Source: DASYPQ01 sp036006425 (GTDB lineage: Bacteria; Planctomycetota; UBA1135; GCA-002686595). Taken from it: a DNA stretch of 64,000 nucleotides. Position 1 is the stretch's first letter. Each line of letters opens with the position of its first letter. The notes beneath the pieces are model-generated. The model was not told where the DNA came from. It worked only from the letters and a program-made list of their open reading frames with translations, and made no database searches. The stretch lies in the NCBI GenBank assembly GCA_036006425.1, contig DASYPQ010000005.1, positions 62,001 to 126,000 of the forward strand, in the 5' to 3' direction. Positions 42,135 through 51,594 of the stretch are shown piece by piece. The position numbers and the translations under genes were made by a program.

Positions 42135-42901
42135 GATCGTCGTCTCTCGACGACCGCGGCGCTCCACGCGAGCACGAGCGCGGAAGCTCCGGCGAAGTAG
42201 ACGAGACCGGAGACCCCGACGACTCCGCGCGTGAACGCCTCGTAGCGCGGGAGCGCGGACACCCAGTCGGAGAGCAGCGTCCCCGGCGCGACGCGGGGGA
42301 AGAGCCCGTCGAGCGCGTCGACGACGCGCGGCTCGCCGGTCGCGACGAGGCAGGCGCACGCGAAGGCGCTGGCGAGGAACGCGACGATCTGGTCCGCCGT
42401 CAGGCTCGAGAGGAGCTGCCCGATCGCGAGGAACAGCGCGCCGAGCAGCGCCGCGCCGACGTAGCCGGAGACGATCGGGCCGGGATCGGGCCGGCCGAGC
42501 GCGACGAGCATCAGCGGGATCGGCAGCGTGCCCGCGAGGAACACGCCGTACAGCGCGAGCGACGCGAAGTACTTCCCCGCGACGATCTGCGCCGGCTCGA
42601 GCGGGAGCGTCATCCACAGCTCGAACGTCCGCTGTTTCCGGTCCTCGGCCCACGCGCGCATCGCGATCGCGGGCGCGAACAGCACGAGGACGAGCGGCAG
42701 CCGATCGAAGAACGGCGCCATGTCGAGCCTCTGGGCCGCGAAGAACTCCTGGACGAACATCGCGCCGACGGCGAGGAGGGACACGACCAGGGCGACCGCG
42801 GCGACCGCGCCGTCGAACCACGCCGCGAGCTCGCGGCCGATCACGAGGCGGATGCCGTGGAAGTAGGGGACCTCGGACGGGATCGGAGGTGAACCGCTCA
42901 C
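42131..42901 (-). CDS. GldF-like ABC-2 permease
   Basis: 256 residues with about six transmembrane helices: FDGAVAAVALVVSLLAVGAMFVQEF, PLVLVLFAPAIAMRAWAEDRKQRTFELWMTLPL (the typical ABC-2 permease motif between helices 2 and 3), YFASLALYGVFLAGTLPIPLML, YVGAALLGALFLAIGQLLSSL, and a final helix. Partner of the ATPase gene just upstream (GTGA overlap) and of the double GldG downstream. Confidence 0.88.
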   Translation of the reverse strand: MSGSPPIPSEVPYFHGIRLVIGRELAAWFDGAVAAVALVVSLLAVGAMFVQEFFAAQRLDMAPFFDRLPLVLVLFAPAIAMRAWAEDRKQRTFELWMTLPLEPAQIVAGKYFASLALYGVFLAGTLPIPLMLVALGRPDPGPIVSGYVGAALLGALFLAIGQLLSSLTADQIVAFLASAFACACLVATGEPRVVDALDGLFPRVAPGTLLSDWVSALPRYEAFTRGVVGVSGLVYFAGASALVLAWSAAVVERRRS

Positions 42902-43629
42902 GAGGCACGCGTCTGCGCCACGGCGGCGAGCACGAGGTCTTCGAGGGAGCAGCCCTGCTCGCGCGCGCGCGCGGCGAGCGGCTGGACGCGCTCGTCGAGC
43001 ACGACGCGCCCCTCGTGGAGCACGATCAGGCGCGTCGCGACCGCGGCGACCTCGGCGAGCACGTGGCTCGAGAGGAGGATCGCGTGTCCGGCGCGGAGCT
43101 CGCGGACGAGGTCGCGGAACGCGGCGACCTGGAGCGGATCGAGTCCGTGCGTCGGCTCGTCGAGCAGGAGCACCGGCGGATCGTGCAGCAGCGCCGCGGC
43201 GAGGCCGATGCGCTGCCGGAAGCCCTTCGAGCACTCGCGGATCCTCTTCTGGAGGACGTCCGCGATCCCGCAGCGCTCGACGACGTACGCGCGCCGCTCT
43301 TCTCCGAGCGCGCCGTCGAGGCCGCGCACGCGCGCGACGAACTCGAGGAACTCCGGGACGCGCATCGCGTCGAACAGCGCGTTGTGCTCGGCGAGGTACC
43401 CGATCTTCCTGCGGATCCAGACCGGCTCGCGCGCCGCGTCGTGCCCGCAGACGAGGATGCGGCCGGCGTCGGGCGCGAGGTAGGTCGCGAGCATCCGCAG
43501 GAGCGTCGACTTGCCGGCGCCGTTCGCGCCGAGAAGCCCGACGATCTCGCCCGGAGCGATCGAGAAGTTGACGGATGCGACTGCGAGCGCGCTTCCGTAC
43601 CGCCGCGTGACGTTCTCTGCGCGGATCAT
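42898..43629 (-). CDS. GldA-like ABC transporter ATPase
   Basis: 243 residues. Walker A GANGAGKST, Q-loop region GYLAEHNALFDAMRV, signature CSKGFRQRIGLAAAL (SKGFRQR-type as in GldA/NatA-like exporters), Walker B VLLLDEPTHGLDPLQ, switch SSHVLAEV. Drives the GldF/GldG set. ATG start; 25 bases after the DUF4190 stop. Confidence 0.92.
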   Translation of the reverse strand: MIRAENVTRRYGSALAVASVNFSIAPGEIVGLLGANGAGKSTLLRMLATYLAPDAGRILVCGHDAAREPVWIRRKIGYLAEHNALFDAMRVPEFLEFVARVRGLDGALGEERRAYVVERCGIADVLQKRIRECSKGFRQRIGLAAALLHDPPVLLLDEPTHGLDPLQVAAFRDLVRELRAGHAILLSSHVLAEVAAVATRLIVLHEGRVVLDERVQPLAARAREQGCSLEDLVLAAVAQTRAS

Positions 43630-43654
43630 CGCCGGGCGAGCGGGGCGGATCTCC

Positions 43655-43939
43655 CTAGTCGAGGTGAGCGCCGGTGAGCACGGCGAACACGACGAAGCCC
43701 AGTCCGACGAGGGCGCCGAGTGACCACAGCGCGACGCTGATGATGCCGAGGATCTTTCCGGCCTGCACGGCGCCGCGTCCCGCGGGATCGACGAGCCCGG
43801 CGTCCATGTCCTTGAGCTCCTGGTGACCGATCACCCAGGCGACGATGCCGAGCGGCAGGCACGTGCACAGGACGCCGAGGATCCCGAGGACCAGGATGAG
43901 ATTCGCGCGGTGCGGTCGGAGGGAAGTTCCGTTCGTCAT
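43655..43939 (-). CDS. DUF4190 two-helix membrane protein
   Basis: 94 residues with two hydrophobic helices (LILVLGILGVLCTCLPLGIVAWVIG and ILGIISVALWSLGALVGLGFVVFAVL) separated by HQELKDMDAGLVDPAGRGAVQAGK, the DUF4190 pattern. Unknown function. It stands between oppF and the GldA-like gene on the same strand, so it may head the latter group. A TAGGAT hexamer overlaps the oppF stop codon 13 bases upstream of its ATG. Confidence 0.82.
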   Translation of the reverse strand: MTNGTSLRPHRANLILVLGILGVLCTCLPLGIVAWVIGHQELKDMDAGLVDPAGRGAVQAGKILGIISVALWSLGALVGLGFVVFAVLTGAHLD

Positions 43940-43955
43940 CGGGCCACAGCGTATC

Positions 43956-44969
43956 CTACGGCCCGCCGCCGCGCGCGCTCCGGGTCGAACCCTCGCGCTC
44001 GAGGTGACAGGCGTCGAGCCGGAGAGCCTCCCGCGCGTCGGCCGAGCGCGGTTCGAGCACCGGGAGCTCGAGCCGGCAGCGATCGCGCGGCACGCGGTGC
44101 CGTTCGGGGCAGCGCGGATGGAAGGCGCACCCGCTCGGCGGATGCAGCGGCGACGGAGGATCTCCCGCGAGGGCCTCGCGCCGTCGCGCGCGCTCGACCT
44201 CCGGATCGGGGACGAGAGCCGCCGCGGCGAGCGCGCGGGTGTACGGATGCCGCGGCGCGGCGAGGAGCGCGGAGGCCGGTCCGCGCTCGACGACGCGGCC
44301 GAGGTAGAGGACCGCGACGTCGCTGCACACCTCCCGCACGACGGCGAGATCGTGGGAGATGAAGAGGAGCGCGAGACCGCGCTGCGCCTGGAGGTCGCGG
44401 AGCAGACGGAGGATCTGCGCCTGGACGCGGACGTCGAGCGCGCTCGTCGGCTCGTCGCAGACGAGGATCTCGGGCTCGAGCGCGATCGCGCGCGCGATCG
44501 CGACGCGCTGGCGCTCGCCCCCGGAGAGCTCGTGCGGGAGACGCCCGGCGTGGCGCGCGTCGAGCCCGACGGATTCGAGCAGCTCGCCCGCGCGCCGCAT
44601 CCGCTCCGCGCGCGAGCCGACGCGGTGGATCGCGAGCGGCTCCTCGACGATCGCGTGGATCCGCTGGCGCGGGTCGAGCGAGCCGCCGGGATCCTGGAAC
44701 ACCATCTGGATCCGTCGGCGGTGGGGGAGCCAGCCGCGCGCAGAGAGGCCCGCGAGCTCCGTCCCGGCGAGACGCATCGAGCCGGCGGTCGCGCGCTCGA
44801 GACCCGCGACGCAGCGCGCGACGGTCGTCTTCCCGCTGCCCGACTCGCCGACGAGGCCGAGCGCTCCGCCGTGTTCGAGGTCGAGGGACACGCCTTCGAC
44901 CGCGTGCAGGATCCCGTCGCGCGTCGCGAAGCGCTTCGTCAAGTCGCGGATCTCGAGGAGAGCGCTCAT
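43956..44969 (-). CDS. Oligopeptide ABC transporter ATPase, OppF-type (system 1)
   Basis: 337 residues. Walker A GESGSGKTTVARCVAGLE, signature LSGGERQRVAIARAIA, Walker B ILVCDEPTSALD, switch FISHDLAVV. The C-terminal oligopeptide/dipeptide domain includes the cysteine-bearing GCAFHPRCPERHRVPRDRC segment known in OppF/DppF. ATG overlaps the preceding OppD-type stop. Confidence 0.93.
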   Translation of the reverse strand: MSALLEIRDLTKRFATRDGILHAVEGVSLDLEHGGALGLVGESGSGKTTVARCVAGLERATAGSMRLAGTELAGLSARGWLPHRRRIQMVFQDPGGSLDPRQRIHAIVEEPLAIHRVGSRAERMRRAGELLESVGLDARHAGRLPHELSGGERQRVAIARAIALEPEILVCDEPTSALDVRVQAQILRLLRDLQAQRGLALLFISHDLAVVREVCSDVAVLYLGRVVERGPASALLAAPRHPYTRALAAAALVPDPEVERARRREALAGDPPSPLHPPSGCAFHPRCPERHRVPRDRCRLELPVLEPRSADAREALRLDACHLEREGSTRSARGGGP

Positions 44970-45742
44970 CGGCCCGGCGCGCTCGCGAGGAGCTCCTTCG
45001 TGTAGTCGTGCCGCGGCGCGCGGAAGAGCTCGGAGACGGTCGCGCTCTCGACGATCCGTCCGTGATGCAGCACGAGCGCGCGATCCGCAGCCGCGGCGAC
45101 GACGCCGAGCGAGTGGGTGACGAGGAGGATCGCGGTCCCGTGCCGCCGCTGGAGCTCCGCGAACAGCTCGAGGATCCCGAGCTGGACCGTCGCGTCGAGC
45201 GCGCTCGTCGGCTCGTCGGCGAGCAGGAGGCGCGGCGAGAGGAGCAGCGCCATCGCGATCGTGACGCGCTGGCGCATGCCGCCGGAGAGCTCGTGCGGGA
45301 ACGCGTCGAGCCGCGGCTCCGGATCCGCGATCCCGACGTCCGCGAGCGCCGCGGTCGCCGCGCGGCGCGCTTCGCGGACGGAGGCGCCGCGGTGGACCTC
45401 GAGCACCTCGCCGACCTGCTCGCCGATCGTGAGCCACGGGCACAGCGACGTCGCCGGGTCCTGGAACACCATCGCGAGATCCTTCCCCCGCAGCGCCCGC
45501 ATCTCGGCCGCGGACGCGCGCGCGAGATCGAGCCCGGAGAAGCGCAGGACCTCCGCGTCGACGATCGCGGGCGGACGCGGCAGAAGGCCGGCGACAGCGA
45601 GAGCGAGGGTCGACTTCCCGGAGCCCGACTCGCCGACGACCGCGAGCGTCTCTCCCGCCTCGACGTCGAAGGACGCGCTCTCGACGGCCACGGTCTCCGT
45701 CCCGTACCGCACCGACAGCCCGCGGACTTCGAGGAGGGCCAT
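44966..45742 (-). CDS. Oligopeptide ABC transporter ATPase, OppD-type (system 1), short
   Basis: 258 residues. Walker A GESGSGKSTLALAVAG, signature LSGGMRQRVTIAMAL, Walker B LLLADEPTSALDATVQ, switch VTHSLGVV. It ends at APRHDYTKELLASAPGR, before the C-terminal cysteine-containing oligopeptide domain usually present in OppD (about 320-340 residues). In paired systems one ATPase can lack this tail. Confidence 0.9.
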   Translation of the reverse strand: MALLEVRGLSVRYGTETVAVESASFDVEAGETLAVVGESGSGKSTLALAVAGLLPRPPAIVDAEVLRFSGLDLARASAAEMRALRGKDLAMVFQDPATSLCPWLTIGEQVGEVLEVHRGASVREARRAATAALADVGIADPEPRLDAFPHELSGGMRQRVTIAMALLLSPRLLLADEPTSALDATVQLGILELFAELQRRHGTAILLVTHSLGVVAAAADRALVLHHGRIVESATVSELFRAPRHDYTKELLASAPGR

Positions 45743-45745
45743 CGG

Positions 45746-46741
45746 TCAGCTCCTCCGCGTCCGCGGGTCGAGCGCGTCGCGCAGGCCGTCGCCGAGCACG
45801 TTCAACGCGAACAGGACCGATCCCATCGCGACCGCGGGCGCGGCGACGAGCCACCACGCGATGCGGATCGGATTGATCGCCTCGATGCCGTCGGCGGCCA
45901 GGATGCCCCAGCTCATCTTCGGCGGCTCGATGCCGAGACCGAGGAACGAGAGGAACGCCTCGGTGAGCATCACCGTCGGGATCGTGAGCGTCAGCGTCAC
46001 GACGACGACCGGAAGCACGTTCGGGAGCACGTGCCGCGCGAGGATGCGCGCCGGCGACGCGCCGGCGACGCGCGCCGCCTCGACGAACGCCGCGTTGCGC
46101 AGCACGAGCACCTGTCCGCGCACGACGCGCGCCATCGTGAGCCACGAGACCGCGCCGATCACGAGGTAGAAGACCGTCTCGCGGTCGATGCCGAACCGAT
46201 CGGAGAGCTCCGCGCGGTACGCGTTCACGATGCCGATCACGAAGATGACGAGGAAGACGAACGGCAGGGACTGGAGCGCGTCGACGGTGCGCATCATCAG
46301 GTTGTCGACGCGCGGCCCGGCGAGGCCGGCGACGGCGCCGAAGAGGACGCCGATCGCGAGGCTCGCGAGCGTCGCCGCGAGCGCCGCCAGGATCGACGTG
46401 CGGCTCCCGAAGACGACGCGCGCGAGGAGATCGCGGCCTTTCGCGTCCGTCCCGAGCCACGGCGCGGTCTGGAGGTCGCCGAAGACGCGCCCGCGCAGCT
46501 CGGTGAGCCGCGCGTCGGTCCACGAGAGGTCCGCAAACTCCGGACGGAATCCGTGGCGCACGAGCTCGCGCCAGGGCGGCACCGGCGGGGCGGGCTCGTC
46601 CTGCAGCGCGAGCGCCGAGGGCGACGGAAGCGGCAGCAGAGGCGCCGCGAGGCTCGCGATCGCGACCGCGCCGAGGAAGAGGATGCACCACCACGACGCG
46701 CGGTGCGCGCGGAGCCGCTCCCACACGCCGGTCCCGATCAC
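45746..46741 (-). CDS. Oligopeptide ABC transporter permease, OppC-type (system 1)
   Basis: 331 residues. N-terminal helix (WWCILFLGAVAIASLAAPLLPL), a long soluble insert including LGTDAKGRDLLARVVFGSRTSI, and five further helices. EAA loop: VEAARVAGASPARILARHVLPNVLP; end LNVLGDGLRDALDPRTR. GTG start overlaps the OppB-type stop. Confidence 0.93.
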   Translation of the reverse strand: MIGTGVWERLRAHRASWWCILFLGAVAIASLAAPLLPLPSPSALALQDEPAPPVPPWRELVRHGFRPEFADLSWTDARLTELRGRVFGDLQTAPWLGTDAKGRDLLARVVFGSRTSILAALAATLASLAIGVLFGAVAGLAGPRVDNLMMRTVDALQSLPFVFLVIFVIGIVNAYRAELSDRFGIDRETVFYLVIGAVSWLTMARVVRGQVLVLRNAAFVEAARVAGASPARILARHVLPNVLPVVVVTLTLTIPTVMLTEAFLSFLGLGIEPPKMSWGILAADGIEAINPIRIAWWLVAAPAVAMGSVLFALNVLGDGLRDALDPRTRRS

Positions 46742-47724
46742 GCGCCCTCCGCCGCCACGCGCGGATCGAGGAGCCGGTGGAAGACGTCGACGAGCGTGTT
46801 CAGCGCGTAGACGATCGCGCAGTAGACGATCGTGACGCCCATCGCGAGCGTGTAGTCGCGGTTCAGCGCGCTGTTCACGAAGTGCGAGCCGGCGCCGGGG
46901 ATCGCGAAGATGCGCTCGACGACGAGGCTCCCCGTGAGCACGCCCGCGGCGGCGGGGCCGAGGTAGCTCGCGACCGGGAGGAGCGCGCCCGGCAGCGCGT
47001 GCCGGAGGATCACGATGCGCTCGGGCAGTCCTTTCGCTCGCGCGGTGCGCACGAAGTCCTGGCCGAGCGTCTCGAGCATCCCCGTGCGCGCGAGACGCGC
47101 GACGTTCGCGGCGATCGGCGCGCCGAGCGCGAGCGCAGGGAGCACGAGGTGCCGCCACGTCCCGAACCCGGCGACGGGGAACAGCGGCCACGCGAACGCG
47201 AGGAGGATGACGAGCACGCTGGCGACGACGAAGCTCGGCAGCGCGAGGAAGACCGTCGCGACGACGCGCAGCACGGCGTCGAGCGGAGTCCCGCGTCGCA
47301 CCGCCGACACGACTCCCGCGGCGAGTCCGACGGCGACGGCGCCGAGCAGCGCCAGCGACCCGAGCGCGAGCGAGATCGGCAGCGACTCGCGCAGCAGGTC
47401 GCCGACGGTCTGGTCGCGGTACGCGAGCGAGGGCCCGAAGTCGCCCGCGAGAACGCCCGCGAACACGCGCGTCCCGTCGCCGCCGACGGCGCGCGCTCCG
47501 TGCGCGTCGAGGTTGATGGGCCCGAGGTAGGCGGCGAGCTGCTTCCACAGCGGCCAGTCGAGGTGGTAGCGCGCGCGCAGATTGCGCTCGATCGTCGGAT
47601 CGAGGCGCCGTTCGGCGTCGAACGGCCCGCCGCGCACGGCGCGCATCAGGAAGAACGAGAGCGTGACGACCGCGAGGAGCGTCGCCGCGAACCAGACGAG
47701 CCGGCGGGCGAGGAAGCGGATCAA
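46738..47724 (-). CDS. Oligopeptide ABC transporter permease, OppB-type (system 1)
   Basis: 328 residues. IRFLARRLVWFAATLLAVVTLSFFLMRAVRGGPFD is the standard OppB N-terminus; EAA loop: VRTARAKGLPERIVILRHALPGALLP; IPGAGSHFVNSALNRDY near the end. The start is the TTG at 47724, overlapping the binding-protein stop (TTGA). Confidence 0.93.
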   Translation of the reverse strand: MIRFLARRLVWFAATLLAVVTLSFFLMRAVRGGPFDAERRLDPTIERNLRARYHLDWPLWKQLAAYLGPINLDAHGARAVGGDGTRVFAGVLAGDFGPSLAYRDQTVGDLLRESLPISLALGSLALLGAVAVGLAAGVVSAVRRGTPLDAVLRVVATVFLALPSFVVASVLVILLAFAWPLFPVAGFGTWRHLVLPALALGAPIAANVARLARTGMLETLGQDFVRTARAKGLPERIVILRHALPGALLPVASYLGPAAAGVLTGSLVVERIFAIPGAGSHFVNSALNRDYTLAMGVTIVYCAIVYALNTLVDVFHRLLDPRVAAEGA

Positions 47725-49379
47725 CGGTCCTTCCAGTACCAGGCCTTCGGCGTGTGCTCGTCGAGCGGGTTCTCGAAGAAGCCGCCGAGGCGCGGGTCGA
47801 CGAGGTTCTTCGTCGCGTACCCGTATATCGGAAGGATCGGGAGCTCCGCGAGGAGCATGCGCTCGGCCTCGAGCAGGGCTTCCGAGCGCTCAGGCTCGAC
47901 CGCGCGGGCCGCGCGCGCGATCCATTCGTCGTAGCGCGGATCGCTCCAGCCGGTGCGGTTGTTGTCGTTCCTGGTCGTGAAGATCTCGAGGAACCCGTAC
48001 GGGTCGGCGGTGTCGGCGATCCAGGACGAACGCGAGACGTCGTAGTCCATCCTCCGTTGCGTGTCGAGGAACACGCGCCACTCCTGGTTCTCGAGGCGCG
48101 CGCGGATCCCGAGGTTCCTCGACCACGAGTCGGCGATCACCTCCGCGACGTCCTTGTGGCTCTCGCGCGTGTTGTACTGGATCGAGATCGGGCGCAGGAC
48201 GCGCCCGCCGGGGCCGTACCCGGCTTCCGCGAGCAGACGCCGCGCCTCGACGAGATCCTCCTCGAACGTCGCGGCGTGCTCCATCGACGCGCCGCTCCAG
48301 GCCGGCATCGCGGGCGGCACGCAGGCGTACAGCGGCTGCTCGCCCGCGCGCGTGACCCGTCGCACGATCGCCGAGCGGTCGATCGCGAGCGCGAGCGCGC
48401 GCCGCACACGCGGATCGTCGAACGGCGGGCGCGCGACGTTGACGCGGTAGAAGTACGTGCCGAGGTACGGCGCCGAGTGGAAGTCCTCGCGCCGTGCGAG
48501 GCGCACCGCGAGGTCCGCGGGCTGCTGATCGATCCAGGCGACCTCGCCGGTGAGATAGAGGTTCACGATCGTCGAGAGGTGCTCCGCGGCGAGCGCGTCG
48601 ATCGTCTCGAACGCGACGTGGTCGGCATCCCAGTACCCGTGGTTCTTCGCCAGGCGGATCCGGTCGTTCGGCCGGCGCTCGAGGAGGCGGAACGGGCCGT
48701 TCGTGACGAGGTGATCGGGACGGAGCCAGCCGATCTCGGCCGTGTCCGCGTCGCGCGCGCGCGATTCCTCGAGGCAGCGGCGGTTCACCGGGGAGAACTG
48801 CGGGCAGGCGAGCAGGTCGAGGAACCGTGGAACGGGCCGGTCGAGGCGGATCTCGAGCGCGTCGGCGCGCGCCCGGATCCGCACGGTCTCGAAGCTCCGC
48901 CGGGGCGCGCCTCGTTCGTCGACGTCGGTCGCGAAGCCGCGCGCGCCGGAGACGCAGAAGAGCTGCGACGCGTACGCGGCGCCCGTCCGCGGATCGAGGA
49001 GGCGCTCGAAGCTGAACGCGAAGTCGTCCGCCGTGACCGGATCGCCGTTCGTCCAGTGCGCGCCCCGGCGCAGGTGGAACGTCCACGCGAGTCCGTCGGG
49101 TGCCTCGTCCCAGCTCTCCGCCATCCCGGGGCGGGGCTCGAGCGTCCGCGGGTCGCGCACGACGAGGCCCTCGAACAGCGCCCGTACGATGCGTCCCTCC
49201 GGGATCGCCGTGATCACCGCGGGATCGAGCGTCGCGGGCTCCGCGCCGTTGACGAACGCGCAGTCCGCCCGCGGGAGCCGCGCTCCGCGCCCGAACGCGA
49301 GCGTCGCCGCGACGAGGAGGCCGGGGCCGGAGAGGAAGACGATGCGCCGGAGGGTGCGCGAACGACCCGCGGCGGACAT
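47721..49379 (-). CDS. Extracellular solute-binding protein, SBP_bac_5 (system 1)
   Basis: 552 residues. An uncleaved or late-cleaved signal segment (RRIVFLSGPGLLVAATLAFG) precedes NGAEPATLDPAVITAIPEGRIVRALFEGLVV, the OppA-family N-terminus; LRRGAHWTNGDPVTADDFAFSFERLLDP is the family signature. Likely a peptide-binding receptor for the following permeases. First gene of system 1; ATG with a TATCTT hexamer 7 bases upstream. Confidence 0.93.
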   Translation of the reverse strand: MSAAGRSRTLRRIVFLSGPGLLVAATLAFGRGARLPRADCAFVNGAEPATLDPAVITAIPEGRIVRALFEGLVVRDPRTLEPRPGMAESWDEAPDGLAWTFHLRRGAHWTNGDPVTADDFAFSFERLLDPRTGAAYASQLFCVSGARGFATDVDERGAPRRSFETVRIRARADALEIRLDRPVPRFLDLLACPQFSPVNRRCLEESRARDADTAEIGWLRPDHLVTNGPFRLLERRPNDRIRLAKNHGYWDADHVAFETIDALAAEHLSTIVNLYLTGEVAWIDQQPADLAVRLARREDFHSAPYLGTYFYRVNVARPPFDDPRVRRALALAIDRSAIVRRVTRAGEQPLYACVPPAMPAWSGASMEHAATFEEDLVEARRLLAEAGYGPGGRVLRPISIQYNTRESHKDVAEVIADSWSRNLGIRARLENQEWRVFLDTQRRMDYDVSRSSWIADTADPYGFLEIFTTRNDNNRTGWSDPRYDEWIARAARAVEPERSEALLEAERMLLAELPILPIYGYATKNLVDPRLGGFFENPLDEHTPKAWYWKDR

Positions 49380-49543
49380 GGGCGCCAAGATAGCCGGACG
49401 GAACTCCGCGACAAGGCGCACGCGCGCCGCGCCGCCTTGACCCTGGCTGCGAGCCCGAGCAAGCTCACGCGAGCCGCGTCGCGCCGAATCCCGGTAGACC
49501 CTCCACCGGAGTCGGCTAGTCCGCGGCACGGTCCTCGCTCGTC
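49380..49543. promoter_or_regulatory. Divergent promoter region of the two oligopeptide ABC operons
   Basis: 164 bases between the two binding-protein ATGs, reading away from each other. A TATCTT element serves system 1. For system 2 only imperfect matches (TAGACC, TAGTCC) are seen. No obvious operator palindrome. A shared regulator would be expected to act here. Confidence 0.5.
49387..49392 (-). promoter_or_regulatory. Candidate -10 element of oligopeptide system 1
   Basis: TATCTT on the minus strand ends 7 bases before the ATG at 49379; no ribosome-binding site between. Confidence 0.5.
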
Positions 49544-51583
49544 ATGCTCCGCCTGCGCTCCCTCCTCGGTCTCTCCTTCGCCGCGCTCGGCGTGGGGGCG
49601 GGCCTCGCGTGGTGCGTCCGCGGAGCGCTCGCGGGGTCGGCCGTGTCCGCCGCGGCGCCGGCGGTCGCGGTACGCGCGCAGGACCCGGCGCTCGGCCCGG
49701 GCCTCCTCGCGGTCGACGCCTTCCATCCCGAGCGCCGGCCCGGGAAGGACGGCGCGCTGCCGCCGCTCCCGAACCCGGCGTACGGAGGCCGTGTCGTCCT
49801 CCACGCCGATTTGATGCCGAAGAGCCTGTGCGCGACGATCGACAACAGCGGATTGACGCGCCGGATCCTGTACGAGCTCCACGAGACGCTGCTCCTGCGG
49901 GACTGGGAGACGACCGAGTGGCGACCCGATCTCGCGCTCCGGTTCGACGTCCAGGACCGGGTCGTTCCGAAGCCCGGCACGAAGGTCCCGCTCGACGAGT
50001 ACCTCGTCGGGACGGTCATCGACCGCGGCGCGACGATCCGCATCGATCAGCAACCGGGCTACATCACGACCGACAGCCCCGAGTTCAAGAAGACGGACAT
50101 CGAGAGCATCGAGCGCGGGTCCGTCGTGACGTTCCGCCTGCGCCCGGGCGTCAAGTGGCACGACGGCCACCCGTTCGACGCGCACGACGTCGCGTTCTCG
50201 TGGCGGATCTACTCGAACCCGGGCGTCGACTGCGGCGAGATGCGCGCGCGCTTCCAGAAGATCGTCAAAGTCGACGTCATCGACTTCCTGACGGTGCGAT
50301 TCACGTTCGGTCACCAGTACTGCAACGCGCTCGACACGCTGGGGGACATGTGCATCCTCCCCGCGCACTTGTACGACCTCGCGGATCCCGACAACGTCGA
50401 AGGACAGAAGAAGCGCGCCGCCGATCCGGCCTGGAAGCCGACCGACGAGATGGAAGCCGAGTACGTGAACCACAACCCGCGCAACCGCGACTGGGTCGGG
50501 CTCGGGCCGTACAAGCTCGCGCGCTGGACCGCCGACGGTCTCGAGGCGGTGCGCTTCGACGGCTATTTCGATCCGAAGAACGCCGGCTACTTCGACGAGA
50601 TCCGGTGGCGCGTGATCCCCGACGCCGAAGCCGCGTTCCAGGCGGCGCTCAACGGCGAGCTCGACTTCTTTCCCGGCATGACGGCCGACGACTACTTCGG
50701 AGCGTCGACCCAAGCCTCCGCGTTCACGGATCGTCTCTACAAGGGCTATTTCTACACGGCCGACTACTGGTACGTCGGCTGGAACCTCCATCGGCCGCAG
50801 CTCGCGGACGTGCGCGTGCGCCGCGCTCTCGCGATGCTCTTCGACTTCGACGAATTCAAGCGCACCTTCTACAAGGGGCTCGCCGTCCAGGTCACCGGCT
50901 CGGGCAGCGTCTACGCGCAGGGCTACGACCGGGAGCTCGCGCCGCTCGCGTTCGATCCGACACGCGCGAAAGCCCTGCTCGACGAGGCCGGGTGGACGGA
51001 TCACGACGGCGACGGCGTCCGCGACAAGGACGGGACGCCGCTCGCGATCCAGCTCCTCGTCCAGCCGCAGAACAAGCCTGCGCTCGCGTTCGGCGCGAAG
51101 TTCCAGGAGAACCTCGCGCGCGTCGGCGCACGCCTCGACGTGACACCGCTCGAGTTCGGCGCGATGCTCGACCGCCGACAAGCGCGCGACTTCGACGCGT
51201 ACGTCCTGGCCTGGTCCCCGGCCCTCGAGAACGATCCCGAGCAGATCTGGCACTCACGGGGTGCCGCGAAGGAGTCCGGGAGCTCCAACTTCGTCGGTCT
51301 CGCCGATCCCGCGGTCGACGCGCTCATCGAGCGCGGGCAGCGCGAGCTCGACGCGACGAAGCGTGCGGCGACGTGGCGCGAGCTGCACCGGAAGATCTAC
51401 GAGCTGCAGCCGTACCTCTTCGGCTACAACCCCCCGCGCAAGTTCGCGATGAACAAGAAGATCCGCGGCTTCCAGAGCGTCCCGGTCAAGCCGAACTACG
51501 TGGTCCGGCGCTGGTACTACCCCGAGGGGACTCCCGGGACGCGGGCGACGCTCGCCCTTCGGTCGGGCGAGAACGCCAAGTAG
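49544..51583 (+). CDS. Extracellular solute-binding protein, SBP_bac_5 (system 2)
   Basis: 679 residues, longer than usual. Signal-anchor N-terminus (LRSLLGLSFAALGVGAGLAWCVRGALAG), then YGGRVVLHADLMPKSLCATIDNSG and VVTFRLRPGVKWHDGHPFDAHDVAFSWRIYSNP (family signature), and RRALAMLFDFDEFKRTFYKGLAVQVTGSG near residue 430. The extra length comes partly from a 100-residue region with two cysteines (residues 97 and 226 approx). Planctomycete oligopeptide receptors are often this size. Next gene 11 bases on. Confidence 0.93.
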   Translation: MLRLRSLLGLSFAALGVGAGLAWCVRGALAGSAVSAAAPAVAVRAQDPALGPGLLAVDAFHPERRPGKDGALPPLPNPAYGGRVVLHADLMPKSLCATIDNSGLTRRILYELHETLLLRDWETTEWRPDLALRFDVQDRVVPKPGTKVPLDEYLVGTVIDRGATIRIDQQPGYITTDSPEFKKTDIESIERGSVVTFRLRPGVKWHDGHPFDAHDVAFSWRIYSNPGVDCGEMRARFQKIVKVDVIDFLTVRFTFGHQYCNALDTLGDMCILPAHLYDLADPDNVEGQKKRAADPAWKPTDEMEAEYVNHNPRNRDWVGLGPYKLARWTADGLEAVRFDGYFDPKNAGYFDEIRWRVIPDAEAAFQAALNGELDFFPGMTADDYFGASTQASAFTDRLYKGYFYTADYWYVGWNLHRPQLADVRVRRALAMLFDFDEFKRTFYKGLAVQVTGSGSVYAQGYDRELAPLAFDPTRAKALLDEAGWTDHDGDGVRDKDGTPLAIQLLVQPQNKPALAFGAKFQENLARVGARLDVTPLEFGAMLDRRQARDFDAYVLAWSPALENDPEQIWHSRGAAKESGSSNFVGLADPAVDALIERGQRELDATKRAATWRELHRKIYELQPYLFGYNPPRKFAMNKKIRGFQSVPVKPNYVVRRWYYPEGTPGTRATLALRSGENAK

Positions 51584-51594
51584 CCGCGTCGCTC

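Noticed and set aside
38403..42200. Very long plus-strand open frame opposite the GldG and DUF4340 genes
   Set aside because: Low-complexity Arg/Glu/Ala translation; the minus-strand reading contains recognised domains and start/stop overlaps.
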